DNA of 64,000 bases from NCBI GenBank assembly GCA_015075625.1, contig JABTTZ010000001.1, positions 1,674,001-1,738,000 on the forward strand, written 5' to 3'. The position numbers and the translations under genes were made by a program. The DNA comes from Anaerolineales bacterium. GTDB taxonomy: Bacteria > Chloroflexota > Anaerolineae > Aggregatilineales > UBA2796. Below are positions 15,853-25,581 of this stretch, piece by piece (position 1 is the first letter of the stretch; each line of letters begins with the position of its first letter). The notes below the pieces were generated by a model. The model was not told the DNA's origin. It searched no databases and saw nothing but the letters and a program-made list of their open reading frames with translations.

Positions 15853-16662
15853 CTAATCGGCATAGGCAATGAAGCGCATCGTCGCCTGATCGAGATTCCC
15901 ATACGCGCCGCGCAGTTCGGGGGGGAGTTGGGCGGCGATCTGGTACATGATCTCAACGGCGGCGGCGGCGTAATCTCCCCGCCCAACCTTCCCCCGCAGC
16001 CGTACCGGACGCCCATAGCTCACCGTGACGGGCGTCCGCCGCAGCCGCAGCATGTTGCGGCGGAAGTGCTGCTGCCCGCTCAAGCCCACTGGCACCATCA
16101 CGGCGTTTGTTCGCGCCGCCAGCATGATGAATCCTTCCTTTGGCGCACCAAGCGCTTTGTAGCGGTGTCCTTCAGGGGCAATGGAGAGGACATCGCTTGT
16201 CTCTTGGAGGACGTACAAGCAGCGGCGGAGGGCGCTCATATCGAGTTCGCCGCGCTTGAGGGGAATCGTTGACCACATCCACGAAATCCAGCCGATAAAG
16301 GGATTTGTGCTGAGTTCCTTCTTGCCAATCGGCACGTTATCCCGAAAGCGAATCGGCGCACACGCCAGCACTGGGTCAAGGTAGGTCATGTGGTTGTAGA
16401 GGATGATCGTCGCCCCCCTTTGGGGGACGTGTTCCAGCCCGCTGAGCGTCACCTTGCAGGTTGTTTTCATGATGCACAAATCGCCCAACACGCGCATGAT
16501 AGCGCGGGTGAGGCGCACACGGCGAGAGTTATCGCCCGTCCGGTGGAGGGGTATTTTGGGGGCGGGGGTGTTGTTTGGCAGGGGCGATGCTCCCTCGGCA
16601 GGGGATTCGCTGCTCGCCTCTGAAACGGAATCAGGGATGAAATCAGGGGCGTCATGGTTCAT
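15853..16662 (-). CDS. PlsC-type 1-acylglycerol-3-phosphate acyltransferase
   Basis: The product (269 residues from the ATG at 16662, with AAAGGA just upstream; a GTG at 16680 is possible) has the acyltransferase signature NHMTYLDPV (the H-x4-D motif) and the later IAPEGHR block in place of FPEGTRS. It should move an acyl chain to lysophosphatidic acid or a similar lipid at the inner face of the membrane. The N-terminal 60 residues are Ser/Pro-rich and probably disordered. The EGHR variant is seen in other PlsC-like proteins; a different acyl acceptor is possible. Confidence 0.82.
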   Translation of the reverse strand: MNHDAPDFIPDSVSEASSESPAEGASPLPNNTPAPKIPLHRTGDNSRRVRLTRAIMRVLGDLCIMKTTCKVTLSGLEHVPQRGATIILYNHMTYLDPVLACAPIRFRDNVPIGKKELSTNPFIGWISWMWSTIPLKRGELDMSALRRCLYVLQETSDVLSIAPEGHRYKALGAPKEGFIMLAARTNAVMVPVGLSGQQHFRRNMLRLRRTPVTVSYGRPVRLRGKVGRGDYAAAAVEIMYQIAAQLPPELRGAYGNLDQATMRFIAYAD

Positions 16663-16739
16663 AAGGATTCCTTTGGTCACGCCAACGAGATGTCGATCAA
16701 AAAGATACCAATCCTAGAGGTCAATTCAAAATTCGATGA

Positions 16740-16779
16740 GGGGGCGAGGTGGCGCAAGCGGACGCCCCAGGGGGCGTCC
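16740..16779. repeat. REP module D
   Basis: GGACGCCCCAGGGGGCGTCC followed by CTACG, directly at the 3' end of the histidine kinase gene. Confidence 0.55.
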
Positions 16780-19700
16780 CTACGCTGTGATGAAGGGGAG
16801 TAAAACGGTGAAGGTTGTCCCCACGCCTTCCACACTGCGGACGTGAATATCCCCCCCGTGCAGGCGGGTAATCTCTTGTGAGATGGTCAAGCCCAAGCCC
16901 GTCCCGCGCACTGTCCCCAGTTTGGAGCGGAAGAAGGGTTCAAAGATGTGCGTCAGTTGGTCGGCGCGTATGCCAATGCCGGTATCGGCAACGCTGATGA
17001 CCGTGTAGGTCATTCCCTTGTGCTGGTCTAGCCGAAGGGCAATAGTAATTATACCTTTTTCAGGGGTGTAGTTGATGGCGTTGACCAGCAGATTGGTAAT
17101 GACCTGACTGATCCGCCCCCAATCTACATGATTGATAATCGGCGTGTCGGGCAGTTCCATCCGAATCACCTGCTGCTTTTGATCAGCGTGGGGCATTTGG
17201 GTTGCCACCACCTCCCGAATCACCCTATCCAACGGGTAGGGGTGGCTGTCCAGTTCGACAATCCCCCGCTCAAAGCGGGAGACATCCAACAGATCGTCCA
17301 CAAGTTCTTGCATCCGATCCGCCGCCGTCTCCAAAACGTTCATATGCTCAAGGGCTTTTTCCGGCTGTTTGCGAATCAGATAGAGGCGCATCTTGAAATT
17401 GGTGATCGGCGTGCGCAGTTCATGGGAGGCGTTGGCAATGAAGCGCTCCCGTTGGGATTCCAACGCCCGCTGCTTGCTCACATCGCGGACGAGGATAACC
17501 CCTTCAAAGAGGTTATCGTCTAGCCAGCGGATGGGCGTCACCGTCAGTTGGGTGTCAATCTTCGTCCCATCGCGGTGCGTGAGCTTGATGTTTTCTTGGG
17601 CAAAGCCCTTGCCCCGAACGGCAGCGACAAGCTGCATGGCAAACTGGCTCTGTTTGTGCGTTTCTTCCAACAGCGCCGGAAAGTTCGGGCGCATGGCGAT
17701 CAGTTCATCGAGGGTGTAGCCAAGCATCGCGATCAGCGCGCTGTTGGCATACTTGATCTCGGTGTCCGCGCCAATGACCGCGTTCAAGACCCCTTCGCCC
17801 ATCGATTCTAAAATAGCGTTCAGTTGGGTGCGCTCTCGATCAAGGGCAGCGGTGCGCTCTGCCACCCGCGTTTCTAGGTCAGAGGCATGGCGCTGCACAG
17901 CATCGTAGAGCATGACGCTCTCAATTGCCGCCGCCGCCCGCCCCGAAAACGCCGTGAGAACGCGCTGCTCGTGGTCGCTGAAGGCGGCGCGGTGCGTGCT
18001 GGTGACATCAAGGACACCGATAACCGCCGTCGTCGTGATCAGCGGAATGGCTATTTCGGTGCGCACATCGGGGTCAGTGCGTACATAGCGGCTGTCAAAG
18101 TTCACCTCTGGGGCATAAATCGTCTCGGTGTTTTCAAGGGCATAACGGGCAATCCCTTGCGGGAGCGAATCGGGCGATGGGCTGTCATCCAAGCGGACGT
18201 AGTAGACCTTGCATTGGGCGTGCGGAAATTCGGTCTGAAGTGCCGCTTGAATCTGATCGGCAACATCTTCAACGGTCTGGGCGCTGTTGAGCGAATTCGT
18301 CAGGATGGTCGTCAGGCGGACAAGCGCCGCCAGCGGTTCGGCGTTCATCTTGACGCGCTCGTACAAGCCAGCATTGTAAAGGGCATTGCCAGCTTGGTCG
18401 GCAAACACCTTCAACAACTCGGCGTGGCTTTCCTTAAAAAAGCCGGGAATAGAACTATCCAGATTGAGCGACCCAATAACTTCCCCGCCCACAAAAATGG
18501 GGACGCCGAGGTAGGATTCCGTCCAATTGTTGACACGTAACTGCGCCCAGGGAACGACATTATCGGGGGCATGTACATCGGAGATGAGGCAGGCTTTGCC
18601 CGTGTTCAGCATGTACTCTTGGGTAGAGATGTTCTGCGGCAGGCGTTCGCCGCGCTCGAACATCTCGCGCAGGATGGGGTTATCCATCCGCACACCAGCA
18701 ATGCGCATAGCGTCGCCATCGTACACGAGGATGGTTGCCCCTTCGTTGGGGACAACACGCCCGACACTATCCAAAATGCGGGCGATGATGATCTCGCTAT
18801 CGAGGGTGCTGCTAATGGCGGCGGTGGTTTCGCGCAGCGCCTCGGCAAGCACGCGCTGCTCGCGCTCTGCCCGCTCTGCTTGGAAGCGCTCGGTCACATC
18901 AAGGGCAATACCCATTACCTGTTGAACGCGGTTGCCCTGATTGGATTGGGGGATAAACCAGGTGTTGAAATAGTTATCCTCGCCCATCCGCAAAAGCGTG
19001 GAGAACATATCGCCCCACAAGGCGCGGTCAAAGCTCTCGATCATCCAGGGCATTCCCTGAAAAAAACGCTCTACCGACTCCAGATCGCCCGCTGTGTACT
19101 GAGGAATTAAGAGGGTTAGCCCGCGTCCGGCGGCAAAGGTCAAGCTGCCCCGTTCATCAAGGGTAAAAATGAAGAGCGGCGCGTTGGCAACGATGGATTG
19201 AAAGCGGCGTTCACTATCCAAAAGCGCCTGAAGGGTGCGCCGCCGCACAAACAAAGCACTCAGGCTATCGATCCCCACCCGCAGAGAGGCAACATCTTCC
19301 ATCGCCCAATGGCGCTCTTTGGTGTACATATTCAGCGAGACAAAGCCCAAGATTTCCTCGCCGTGAATCAAGGGGATGGAGAGGACGGATTTGACATTAA
19401 TGGAGGTGAGACGCTTGTGTTCGGGTGCCGCCTCGGGGGGGAGATCGTCAAGGCTGTCGATGGGAACGGCACGGCGAGCTATATACTGTGCTTTTGTCCA
19501 GGGCAAATCGTGGAGAGACAGCCCAATGCCCTGCCCTAATCGGGTTGGGATGTCCTCACTGCGCCGCCATTCGTGCGCACAGGGTTCAACATTCCATTCG
19601 CTGTTCATCTTGTAAAAATAGGCGTGGTCGGCTTGGCTAATCTCGCCCAAACTGCGCAAGGCGCGGTTGAGTACAGCATCAAAATCGTCTTCGCCGGCAG

Positions 19701-20487
19701 TGACCAAATCGGTAGAGAGGGTGGCAATGGTCTGTTCGATCATCTGGCGGCGGTTGAGCGCTTCTTCGGCGTGGTGGCGGGCAGTAATATCCTGCACGAT
19801 GATGCCGCCGCCAATGACGCCGCCAGCGTCATCCCAAATGGGGTGGAGTTGAAGGTTGATCAGGCGCCCCTGCACGGTAACATCAAAGGTGCGCGGCTCG
19901 CCCCGCAGCATCGCCTGTAACGCCTCGTCATGGGCTTGCCAGCGGGGATCGTTGTGCCATGAGTGACCGGTGATCGTATCCGCCGTTAAGCCCGTCACCC
20001 GCAGCGCCCCGCCCTCGGCAAAAATGCGCTCCATGTTCCGGTTAATGACCCCTAAGGCGAGGTGCGGTGTGCCGTTGATAAAGCGCCGGAACAAGCCGAC
20101 GTTATGGCGATAGCGATCCGCTTCGTAGGCATGGAGCAGGTTGAGGATCAGCGCGGGGGCAAGGCGGTGGGTTAGCTCTGTCGCCAGAAGGTAATCGTTG
20201 GCGTCGCCGCGCTCACAAAGGCGGAGCGCTTCCGCTTCCTCTGTCTGGGTGGCGATTAAAATCGTTGGGGGGAAGGTGAGATCGGGCGGGCAGTGGGCAT
20301 GAAGGGCATGGAACAAGGGGAGGTCAGCCAACAGCAAGCTGTAATGATGCTGCGCCAGAAACCTCACCGCCCTTTCAACCCCTTCGGCATGGACAATCGT
20401 CAGCCGCCTATCGCCCATTTTCGCCTGTACAGCGGACAGTAGTGCCGCGCTTTGCCCCTCATCCAAAGATAGACGTAAGATGTGCAT
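16780..20487 (-). CDS. Large multi-sensor histidine kinase (receiver-like, PAS, GAF)
   Basis: About 1235 residues from the ATG at 20487; the frame is open to 20529, but MHILRLSLDEGQ reads like the first strand of a receiver fold. Order: receiver-like domain (about 1-120), PAS (about 140-245), GAF (about 260-430), PAS (about 440-560), GAF (about 575-725), GAF (about 740-885), a coiled coil (about 895-920), PAS (about 920-1030), HisKA with SHELRTP, and HATPase with NLLVNAINYTP, VADTGIGI and RGTGLGLTIS. It is cytoplasmic, with no membrane segment, and lacks a C-terminal receiver. No response regulator is adjacent, so it is an orphan kinase. Ligands of the GAF domains are unknown. Confidence 0.9.
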   Translation of the reverse strand: MHILRLSLDEGQSAALLSAVQAKMGDRRLTIVHAEGVERAVRFLAQHHYSLLLADLPLFHALHAHCPPDLTFPPTILIATQTEEAEALRLCERGDANDYLLATELTHRLAPALILNLLHAYEADRYRHNVGLFRRFINGTPHLALGVINRNMERIFAEGGALRVTGLTADTITGHSWHNDPRWQAHDEALQAMLRGEPRTFDVTVQGRLINLQLHPIWDDAGGVIGGGIIVQDITARHHAEEALNRRQMIEQTIATLSTDLVTAGEDDFDAVLNRALRSLGEISQADHAYFYKMNSEWNVEPCAHEWRRSEDIPTRLGQGIGLSLHDLPWTKAQYIARRAVPIDSLDDLPPEAAPEHKRLTSINVKSVLSIPLIHGEEILGFVSLNMYTKERHWAMEDVASLRVGIDSLSALFVRRRTLQALLDSERRFQSIVANAPLFIFTLDERGSLTFAAGRGLTLLIPQYTAGDLESVERFFQGMPWMIESFDRALWGDMFSTLLRMGEDNYFNTWFIPQSNQGNRVQQVMGIALDVTERFQAERAEREQRVLAEALRETTAAISSTLDSEIIIARILDSVGRVVPNEGATILVYDGDAMRIAGVRMDNPILREMFERGERLPQNISTQEYMLNTGKACLISDVHAPDNVVPWAQLRVNNWTESYLGVPIFVGGEVIGSLNLDSSIPGFFKESHAELLKVFADQAGNALYNAGLYERVKMNAEPLAALVRLTTILTNSLNSAQTVEDVADQIQAALQTEFPHAQCKVYYVRLDDSPSPDSLPQGIARYALENTETIYAPEVNFDSRYVRTDPDVRTEIAIPLITTTAVIGVLDVTSTHRAAFSDHEQRVLTAFSGRAAAAIESVMLYDAVQRHASDLETRVAERTAALDRERTQLNAILESMGEGVLNAVIGADTEIKYANSALIAMLGYTLDELIAMRPNFPALLEETHKQSQFAMQLVAAVRGKGFAQENIKLTHRDGTKIDTQLTVTPIRWLDDNLFEGVILVRDVSKQRALESQRERFIANASHELRTPITNFKMRLYLIRKQPEKALEHMNVLETAADRMQELVDDLLDVSRFERGIVELDSHPYPLDRVIREVVATQMPHADQKQQVIRMELPDTPIINHVDWGRISQVITNLLVNAINYTPEKGIITIALRLDQHKGMTYTVISVADTGIGIRADQLTHIFEPFFRSKLGTVRGTGLGLTISQEITRLHGGDIHVRSVEGVGTTFTVLLPFITA

Positions 20488-20529
20488 CAGTGGGATACTT
20501 TCACCCGACGGTTTCATGTATTGTAGCAT

Positions 20530-21046
20530 CAGGGGCAGAATTTCGTATGAGGGATGACCTCCAGAGAGTCCGTGTGACCCCCGCCCTAAAAGGCGGGGCG
20601 GAAAATAGGGAAAGACGAAAAAGCTGCGTTCAGGACGCGGGCTTTAAGGCTTGTCCGAGAACTAAGTACAAACAAAAAAGCCCTTTGGGGTGGGAACGAC
20701 GGAAAAGCCCATACGGATATGCCTTTTAAGCCCCGAAGGGGTGGCTGTTTTCAGCCCGCTGCTTTAGCGGCGGGATCATACGTCAGCCCGCCTTTTCACT
20801 GTGGTGGTACTTAGGCTGTGTTGACGTATTTGGTTCAGAACCCCTATCCCCCCGCCCCCTTTTCCCCCAGAGAGAAAGGGGCGGGGGGATGAGGACAACG
20901 GCGTAACGTCTACACCTATAATTCAGTGGAGAAGGTAGCCCTATCCATTGTTCAATCCGTTCATTGCTGTCTTGGATTGTCCATAGGCGATCCCTTCTTT
21001 CCCTTACCGGACAAGCCTTTTAGCCCCGCGCCCCCGCGTCCGCCCC
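20530..21046. repeat. Intergenic region: REP pieces, F hairpin and an inverted partial copy of repeat P
   Basis: No gene is supported. Pieces of B' and C (GCCCGCTGCTTTAGCGGCGG) lie at about 20730-20775, a C-rich hairpin at about 20855-20895, and bases about 20805-20850 read, in reverse complement, GGGATAGGGGTTCTGAACC and CGTCAACACAGCC, the start of repeat P (see 25582). Confidence 0.6.
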
Positions 21047-22714
21047 TCAGCACCCCGTCGCCACGATCACCGGATGCGGCGTTCGCGCTTGCACCGTCAC
21101 AGCGCGGTAGCAGCCGGGCGCACTCCGCCATTGTTGAATGAAATTCCAACCGCCCCACGCCAAAATGACAATTTCCGAACGCTGATCACAGGGGAGCGCC
21201 CCACGCGGACGTTCAATCGTGATCAATTCCTCTTGGTGATCCCCATCGAGATCGGCAAGGGTCAGGGCGCTCACTGCTGAATGGGTTGCCGACCCGCCCC
21301 ACAGGGTGCGGAATTCCCCACCGCGATAGCCGATCACCCAGGGGTGGGTGGTGACGGGTGCGCCGGGTGCATCGTGGCGAAGCATGAGCGCCATGATCTC
21401 AAAGCGTCCATCGCGGTTGGGGTCGCCCATGTGCGCCTCGGTGAAATGGTAATCGGGATCGGTTTGGTAGAGCGCGTGGACGCCATTCCAGATCGTCAAC
21501 TGCCCATCGCGGAGCGTCACCCGCTCAGGGCTGCCGTCCCCTTGCAAATCAACCGTCCCCATCACCCGTGTGGCGCTTGGGGCGGGGCAAGCAAGCGGAC
21601 GCGGCGGCGCCGTTTCGGGCAAAACGGCGTAGGCGTCCTGTTCAGGGTCATAGCCAATGATCGCGCTGGAGGTATGCAGCGGGCGGCACGAATTCTGAAG
21701 GTAGGCAGCCGAGGTGGGGGCGGCGTGCCAACGCGGAAGATAGCCCGCGCTCATCGTGATCCCGCGTATTTCGTAGATGCCCGCTTTGTCGAGGGTGATA
21801 TACAGCCCCATGCCCGGCTTATCGTCTTGGTCAAACAGGAAATTCCCCAAACTGTAGGCGATAAAGCCGCCCTTGTACGTCTCCACATCTTGGATCACAT
21901 GGGGGTGATGCCCAATGACGAGGGACGCTCCGGCGTCGATTGCCGCCTGTGCCGTCTTGACCTGCCACGCATCGGGACAGGTGGTGTATTCATGCCCCCA
22001 GTGGAGTTGGACGATCACCACATCGGCGTGCTGTTTCGCCGCCGCCACCGCCTTCAACAGCGGGCTTGTGTCACGGGGGTCAAGCCATGCCCGTGTTCCC
22101 TTGTCGCCCCAATCTTTGAGCGTATGTGGCGGGTCAACGACAGCGGTATAGCCAAGCCAGGCAATGGTGATCCCGCGCACCTCGGTGATCAGCGGCTGAT
22201 AGGCGTCCTTTTTTTTCATCCCCGCCCCAAAGGTCTTTACGCCCGCCGCCGCAAAGAGATCAATCGTCGCCTTCAATCCGGCGGGACCGTAATCCATCGC
22301 GTGGTTGTTTGCCAAACTAAAGAGATCAAACCCGTTGCGAGCGAGCGCCTCTGCCGCTTCTGGTTTGCTGCGAAAGCGGAACGGACCGGATTGCTTTTCG
22401 CCCGCCCCTTCGGGGGCAATCACCCCTTCGTAGTTGGCAACGGTCAGATCGGGCGCTTGGAGAAGGGGCTTTGTCGGATCAAGAACGGCGTCCATCCCCC
22501 ATTCGTCGGAAAAACGGGTCAGATCGCGCCCGAACCCCGTATCGCCTAAGGCGAGAATTGTTGCCGATTCCCCGCTGAGCGGTGTTTCGCGCTGGAACAG
22601 CAGCGGATAGAGGCTCATATCGGGGACATCCCACGCGGCGGCGGGAGGCGTGTTCCCAAAGGCAAGGCACACAAGAAGGGTGACTGGCAGGGCGGCGATC
22701 AGCACACGTTTCAT
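21047..22714 (-). CDS. CapA/PgsA-type metallophosphatase-fold protein with an FG-GAP-like tail
   Basis: Translation most likely starts at the ATG at 22714, which has GGAG 8 bases upstream; about 555 residues. A signal peptide covers the first 28 residues. The core (about 45-330) has the CapA family blocks ILALGDTGFGRDL, VANYEGVI, LANNHAMDYG and IGHHPHVIQ. CapA-like proteins act in poly-gamma-glutamate or capsule export, though many homologues have unknown roles. The C-terminal third carries calcium-loop-like repeats (DLQGDGSPERV, DPNRDGRFEIM, DLDGDHQEELI) typical of FG-GAP/VCBS propeller blades. The fusion suggests a surface or periplasmic protein. No capsule genes are adjacent. Confidence 0.85.
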   Translation of the reverse strand: MKRVLIAALPVTLLVCLAFGNTPPAAAWDVPDMSLYPLLFQRETPLSGESATILALGDTGFGRDLTRFSDEWGMDAVLDPTKPLLQAPDLTVANYEGVIAPEGAGEKQSGPFRFRSKPEAAEALARNGFDLFSLANNHAMDYGPAGLKATIDLFAAAGVKTFGAGMKKKDAYQPLITEVRGITIAWLGYTAVVDPPHTLKDWGDKGTRAWLDPRDTSPLLKAVAAAKQHADVVIVQLHWGHEYTTCPDAWQVKTAQAAIDAGASLVIGHHPHVIQDVETYKGGFIAYSLGNFLFDQDDKPGMGLYITLDKAGIYEIRGITMSAGYLPRWHAAPTSAAYLQNSCRPLHTSSAIIGYDPEQDAYAVLPETAPPRPLACPAPSATRVMGTVDLQGDGSPERVTLRDGQLTIWNGVHALYQTDPDYHFTEAHMGDPNRDGRFEIMALMLRHDAPGAPVTTHPWVIGYRGGEFRTLWGGSATHSAVSALTLADLDGDHQEELITIERPRGALPCDQRSEIVILAWGGWNFIQQWRSAPGCYRAVTVQARTPHPVIVATGC

Positions 22715-23257
22715 GAGAGGGGTCTCCATAGCGCCTATCCTAACCTGATTGGGGGGAAATTTGTAGGGCGACTCCTCTGTGCTTGCCCGCCGCCCTAAAA
22801 GGCATGTCCGTAAAGAGTCCAGCCTAAGAGCGACGCCAAAACACCGAGGGGTCTAGGCTCTGTTGGCAGGGTAATTCCCATAGGGACGCCCCCCGCGCCT
22901 CCGCCCATCGCCGCCCATGAGCGCCCGCCGCTAAAGCAGCGGGCTAGGAGTAACCACCCCTGCGGGGCTTGCCCCCATACCAGAGAGAGGGCAGCTCTCC
23001 CCCTTTCCCTGCAAGCGGGGATAGGGGTTCTAAACCAAGACCGTCACCACAGCCAAGTTAGTCACGTTTGCGTTTACCCCTTCTTGGCTGATGTTCTTTT
23101 TTCTAACTGCGGACACGCCTGAAAGACAGGTAGGCGGATAGGGTGTCTTTGCCCGCCGCGCCGGACTGAGCGGACTGATCATTCCAATCCTTTCAGGATT
23201 AGGTATACTGAACCCGCCGTTGCCAAAGAAAGATCGGTTTCATCCTTTTGAGCGCAT
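22715..23257. repeat. Intergenic region with a REP C/B unit, F hairpin and a diverged copy of repeat P
   Basis: Module C (CCCGCCGCTAAAGCAGCGGG) is at about 22924, B at 22955, a C-rich hairpin near 22995-23025, and bases 23030-23135 are a diverged copy of repeat P sharing CCCTTCTTGGC-GATGTTC and CTAACTGCGGACACGCCT. TATACT at 23204-23209 could be the -10 box of the next gene, with a weak TTCCAA upstream. Confidence 0.6.
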
Positions 23258-23269
23258 GTGAGGCATCTT

Positions 23270-23602
23270 ATGTACAACAAACCAAAGACCGGCATCCGCG
23301 AATTCACCGATTTTGACCTGCGTGTAGGGCAGGCGTGGAGTCTCCACATTCGCAAAAATTACGGCGAGGCGGTGGAAGCCTACCGCAAACTCTTAGACGA
23401 ATGGGGCGATCACATTGACGCCAACTTTGGCTTGGCGCTCACCTATAAGGGGATGGGACAGGCTTCAAAAGCTGCCGAAGCCTTTCGCAAGACAGAAAGC
23501 CTGATCCGCGCTGAAATTGGTAAGACGGCGGACGAACACTCTCGCTTTCCGATGCTTTTGAAACTGGTGACACAGCATTTGGCAGAAATAGTCAAGGGAT
23601 AA
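23270..23602 (+). CDS. Small TPR-like protein
   Basis: The ATG at 23270 has GAGG six bases upstream and gives 110 residues; a GTG at 23258 is less likely. The centre (about 25-75) forms two helix-turn-helix TPR units: YGEAVEAYRKLLDEWGDHID and ANFGLALTYKGMGQASKAAE. TPRs bind other proteins, but no partner is evident. It is followed 9 bases later by rsmD, so the two are likely in one transcript. A cytoplasmic helper or scaffolding role is all that can be inferred. Confidence 0.75.
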   Translation: MYNKPKTGIREFTDFDLRVGQAWSLHIRKNYGEAVEAYRKLLDEWGDHIDANFGLALTYKGMGQASKAAEAFRKTESLIRAEIGKTADEHSRFPMLLKLVTQHLAEIVKG

Positions 23603-23611
23603 GTAAACCGT

Positions 23612-24181
23612 ATGACGATGCGCGTGATCAGCGGCAAGGCGAAGGGGCGCAGGTTGAAGGTTGTCCCCGGCATTGGGACGCGCCCGATCATGGATCGGGT
23701 GAAGGAAGCGCTCTTTAGCATCTTGGGTCAGCGCATCCCTGAATCATCCTTCCTTGACCTGTATGCAGGGACAGGGAGCGTTGGGATTGAGGCGCTCAGC
23801 CGAGGCGCGACATGCGCTGTATTCGTTGAAAATGCCCGCATCGCCCAACGGACGATTGAGGAAAACCTTGCCAGCACAGGGTTGGCGGGGGGTGTCATCG
23901 TCAAAGACGATGTACGGGCATACCTCCGCCGCCCGCCGCCGGAAAATCTCGCTGGTGGGGCGGAGATCATCTATATTGCCCCGCCACAATATCTTAACCT
24001 GTGGGCAGAGACGCTGGCGATCCTCGATCAGAATCCCGCCCACATCGCTCCCGATGGGCTGATCATTGTCCAGATTGACCCAACGGAAAAGGGCGCGATC
24101 TCCCTGACCAACTTACGGGAGACTCAAGAGCGCCGCTATGGGAATACCCTTTTGTGGTTCTTCGAGCGCCCCGGCGAGTAG
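23612..24181 (+). CDS. rsmD: RsmD-type 16S rRNA guanine-N2 methyltransferase with an altered motif IV
   Basis: The 189-residue protein fits RsmD (m2G966 of 16S rRNA): MRVISGKAKGRRLK at the start, TRPIMDRVKEALFSIL, and the SAM motif FLDLYAGTGSVGIEALSRGA (47-66). In RsmD and related N2/N6 methyltransferases motif IV is (D/N)PPY; here it reads IAPPQY (122-127), with Ala in place of Asp. The rest of the fold is intact and the gene is full length, so this looks like a lineage variant and not a dead gene. It is probably co-transcribed with the upstream TPR gene. The usual neighbour coaD is absent. Confidence 0.85.
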   Translation: MTMRVISGKAKGRRLKVVPGIGTRPIMDRVKEALFSILGQRIPESSFLDLYAGTGSVGIEALSRGATCAVFVENARIAQRTIEENLASTGLAGGVIVKDDVRAYLRRPPPENLAGGAEIIYIAPPQYLNLWAETLAILDQNPAHIAPDGLIIVQIDPTEKGAISLTNLRETQERRYGNTLLWFFERPGE

Positions 24182-24214
24182 GGGCGCATACGATGCGCCC
24201 ACTTCCCCCCACCC

Positions 24215-24682
24215 TCATTTAATCGTCTTTAGTGCTTCCAGCGCCAGCGGGTAGCTATCCGGCGCTTTCACCGGAACGTTGGCGGCAACAATGCGCCCTT
24301 CGCCGTCAAGGATGTACTGCGAACGGATCAACCCCTCGTATTCAACCCCATTGGAATAGGTTTTCTTCCCATAAACACCCCACGCCTTTGTCAGGCTTAG
24401 ATCGGGATCGCACAGCAGCGTGAAAGGTAGGTTTAACACCTGACGAAATTCCGTGTGACGTTCGGGCGTATCGGGGCTGATGCCCACGACAACGGCGTTT
24501 TCGGCATGGATCGCCTCGTAGCCATCGCGGAATTTGCACGCCTGATACTCACAGCCGGAGGTGAAGTCTTCGGGGTAAAAGTAAAGGACGACGTTCTTCC
24601 CGCGAAAGTCGGAGAGCTTCACGGGGCTGCCGTCCTGATTCAGCAGTTCAAAATCGGGGGCAATCTCGCCAATCTGAGGCAT
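24215..24682 (-). CDS. bcp: Bcp-type peroxiredoxin (thioredoxin-dependent thiol peroxidase)
   Basis: 155 residues, the family's usual length. The sequence keeps [14 protein letters not shown], the peroxidatic cysteine in [11 protein letters not shown] (Cys44) with the resolving cysteine five residues on (Cys49), and [17 protein letters not shown]. The peroxidatic motif has TSGC where TPGC is usual. The enzyme reduces hydroperoxides in the cytoplasm using thioredoxin. It stands alone, convergent with rsmD. No OxyR or PerR site was recognised. Confidence 0.9.
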   Translation of the reverse strand: MPQIGEIAPDFELLNQDGSPVKLSDFRGKNVVLYFYPEDFTSGCEYQACKFRDGYEAIHAENAVVVGISPDTPERHTEFRQVLNLPFTLLCDPDLSLTKAWGVYGKKTYSNGVEYEGLIRSQYILDGEGRIVAANVPVKAPDSYPLALEALKTIK

Positions 24683-24688
24683 GGTCAC

Positions 24689-25067
24689 TCGCTTTCTGGT
24701 TGCTTATGTAAATGGTTCTTTGTAACGTTAGGATAGGTTGCCATTATAACCCCAGTGACCCCGCCGCTAAAGCGGCGGGCTATGAATAATCACCCCTTCG
24801 GGGCTTGGAAAGCCGCCACCCCATAGATGGAGAGAGGGGAATTCATGCGGCGCAGTCTGTCTTCCGTGTTAAGCCCCAACGGGGTGTCTAGCCTTAGCGC
24901 GAGGGCTTTAGCCCCGCGCCACACCCGCGCCCGCCACTTTCGATCAATTTTACCGCAATCTGCTGCCCATTCGTGCAACATGCCTGAAAAAATGAGCTAA
25001 GATTCCTATGATCATTGCTTTCCTACCCTTTTAGCTTGTGATAAAATGAACAGGGTATCAACATTGC
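24689..25067. repeat. Intergenic region with a complete REP unit
   Basis: Modules C (about 24762-24782), B, a longer core (about 24810-24870), B' and A (GCGCGAGGGCTTTAGCCCCG, variant loop) fill 24755-24925. The rest, 24930-25067, is AT-richer and probably holds the promoter of the next gene; GATAAAAT at about 25040 is a possible -10 box. Confidence 0.7.
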
Positions 25068-25082
25068 ATGGAAGGGTCACGA

Positions 25083-25424
25083 ATGATCATGCTCAAGAAG
25101 AAGTTCCTCAAATCGAAAGCCAAAATCACCTTTGAATTGCCGTCGGGCATTGAAGGCGCAGAGGACGTCTATCTTGTTGGCGACTTTAACAACTGGGATG
25201 AACGCAGCCACCCGATGGAAAAAAAGGTGGATGCCAAGAAGAAAACAACGCGGTTCACGCTGACGCTCGATCTTGATTTGAACCGTGAATACCAGTATCG
25301 CTACCTCGTCAACGGATCGGATTGGCACAACGATTGGCACGCCGACAAGTACGTGTCTAACCCCTTTAGTGGGGATAATTCCGTCCTCGTCACCACCCCC
25401 GAAGAAGGGGGCGAAACGGAATAA
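25083..25424 (+). CDS. Isolated CBM48/glycogen-recognition domain protein
   Basis: The ATG at 25083 has GAAGGG about 9 bases upstream; 113 residues. After a basic N-terminus (MIMLKKKFLKSKAK) the whole protein is one beta-sandwich with VYLVGDFNNWDERSHPMEKK and YQYRYLVNGSDWHNDWHADK, the key blocks of the CBM48/AMPK-beta glycogen-binding domain. There is no catalytic domain. Free-standing proteins of this kind may bind glycogen or starch, or act as regulatory subunits; the partner here is unknown. No glycogen genes are in the window. Confidence 0.85.
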   Translation: MIMLKKKFLKSKAKITFELPSGIEGAEDVYLVGDFNNWDERSHPMEKKVDAKKKTTRFTLTLDLDLNREYQYRYLVNGSDWHNDWHADKYVSNPFSGDNSVLVTTPEEGGETE

Positions 25425-25439
25425 CCGCATCATACAAAA

Positions 25440-25570
25440 ATGCGGGGGATGCGCCCGCCGCTAAAGCAGCGGGCTAGGAGTAACCACCCCTTCGGGGCTT
25501 GCCCCCACCCCTAACAGAGACACGGACTCTCTCCCCCTTTCCCTGTTTATGGGGAAAGGGGGCAGGGGGG
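25440..25570. repeat. REP C/B unit plus C-rich hairpin F
   Basis: Module C at about 25457-25480 and B (CCCCTTCGGGG) are followed by a C-rich hairpin at about 25532-25562 (CCCCCTTTCCC and GGGGAAAGGGGG arms). Confidence 0.65.
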
Positions 25571-25581
25571 ATAGGGGTTCT

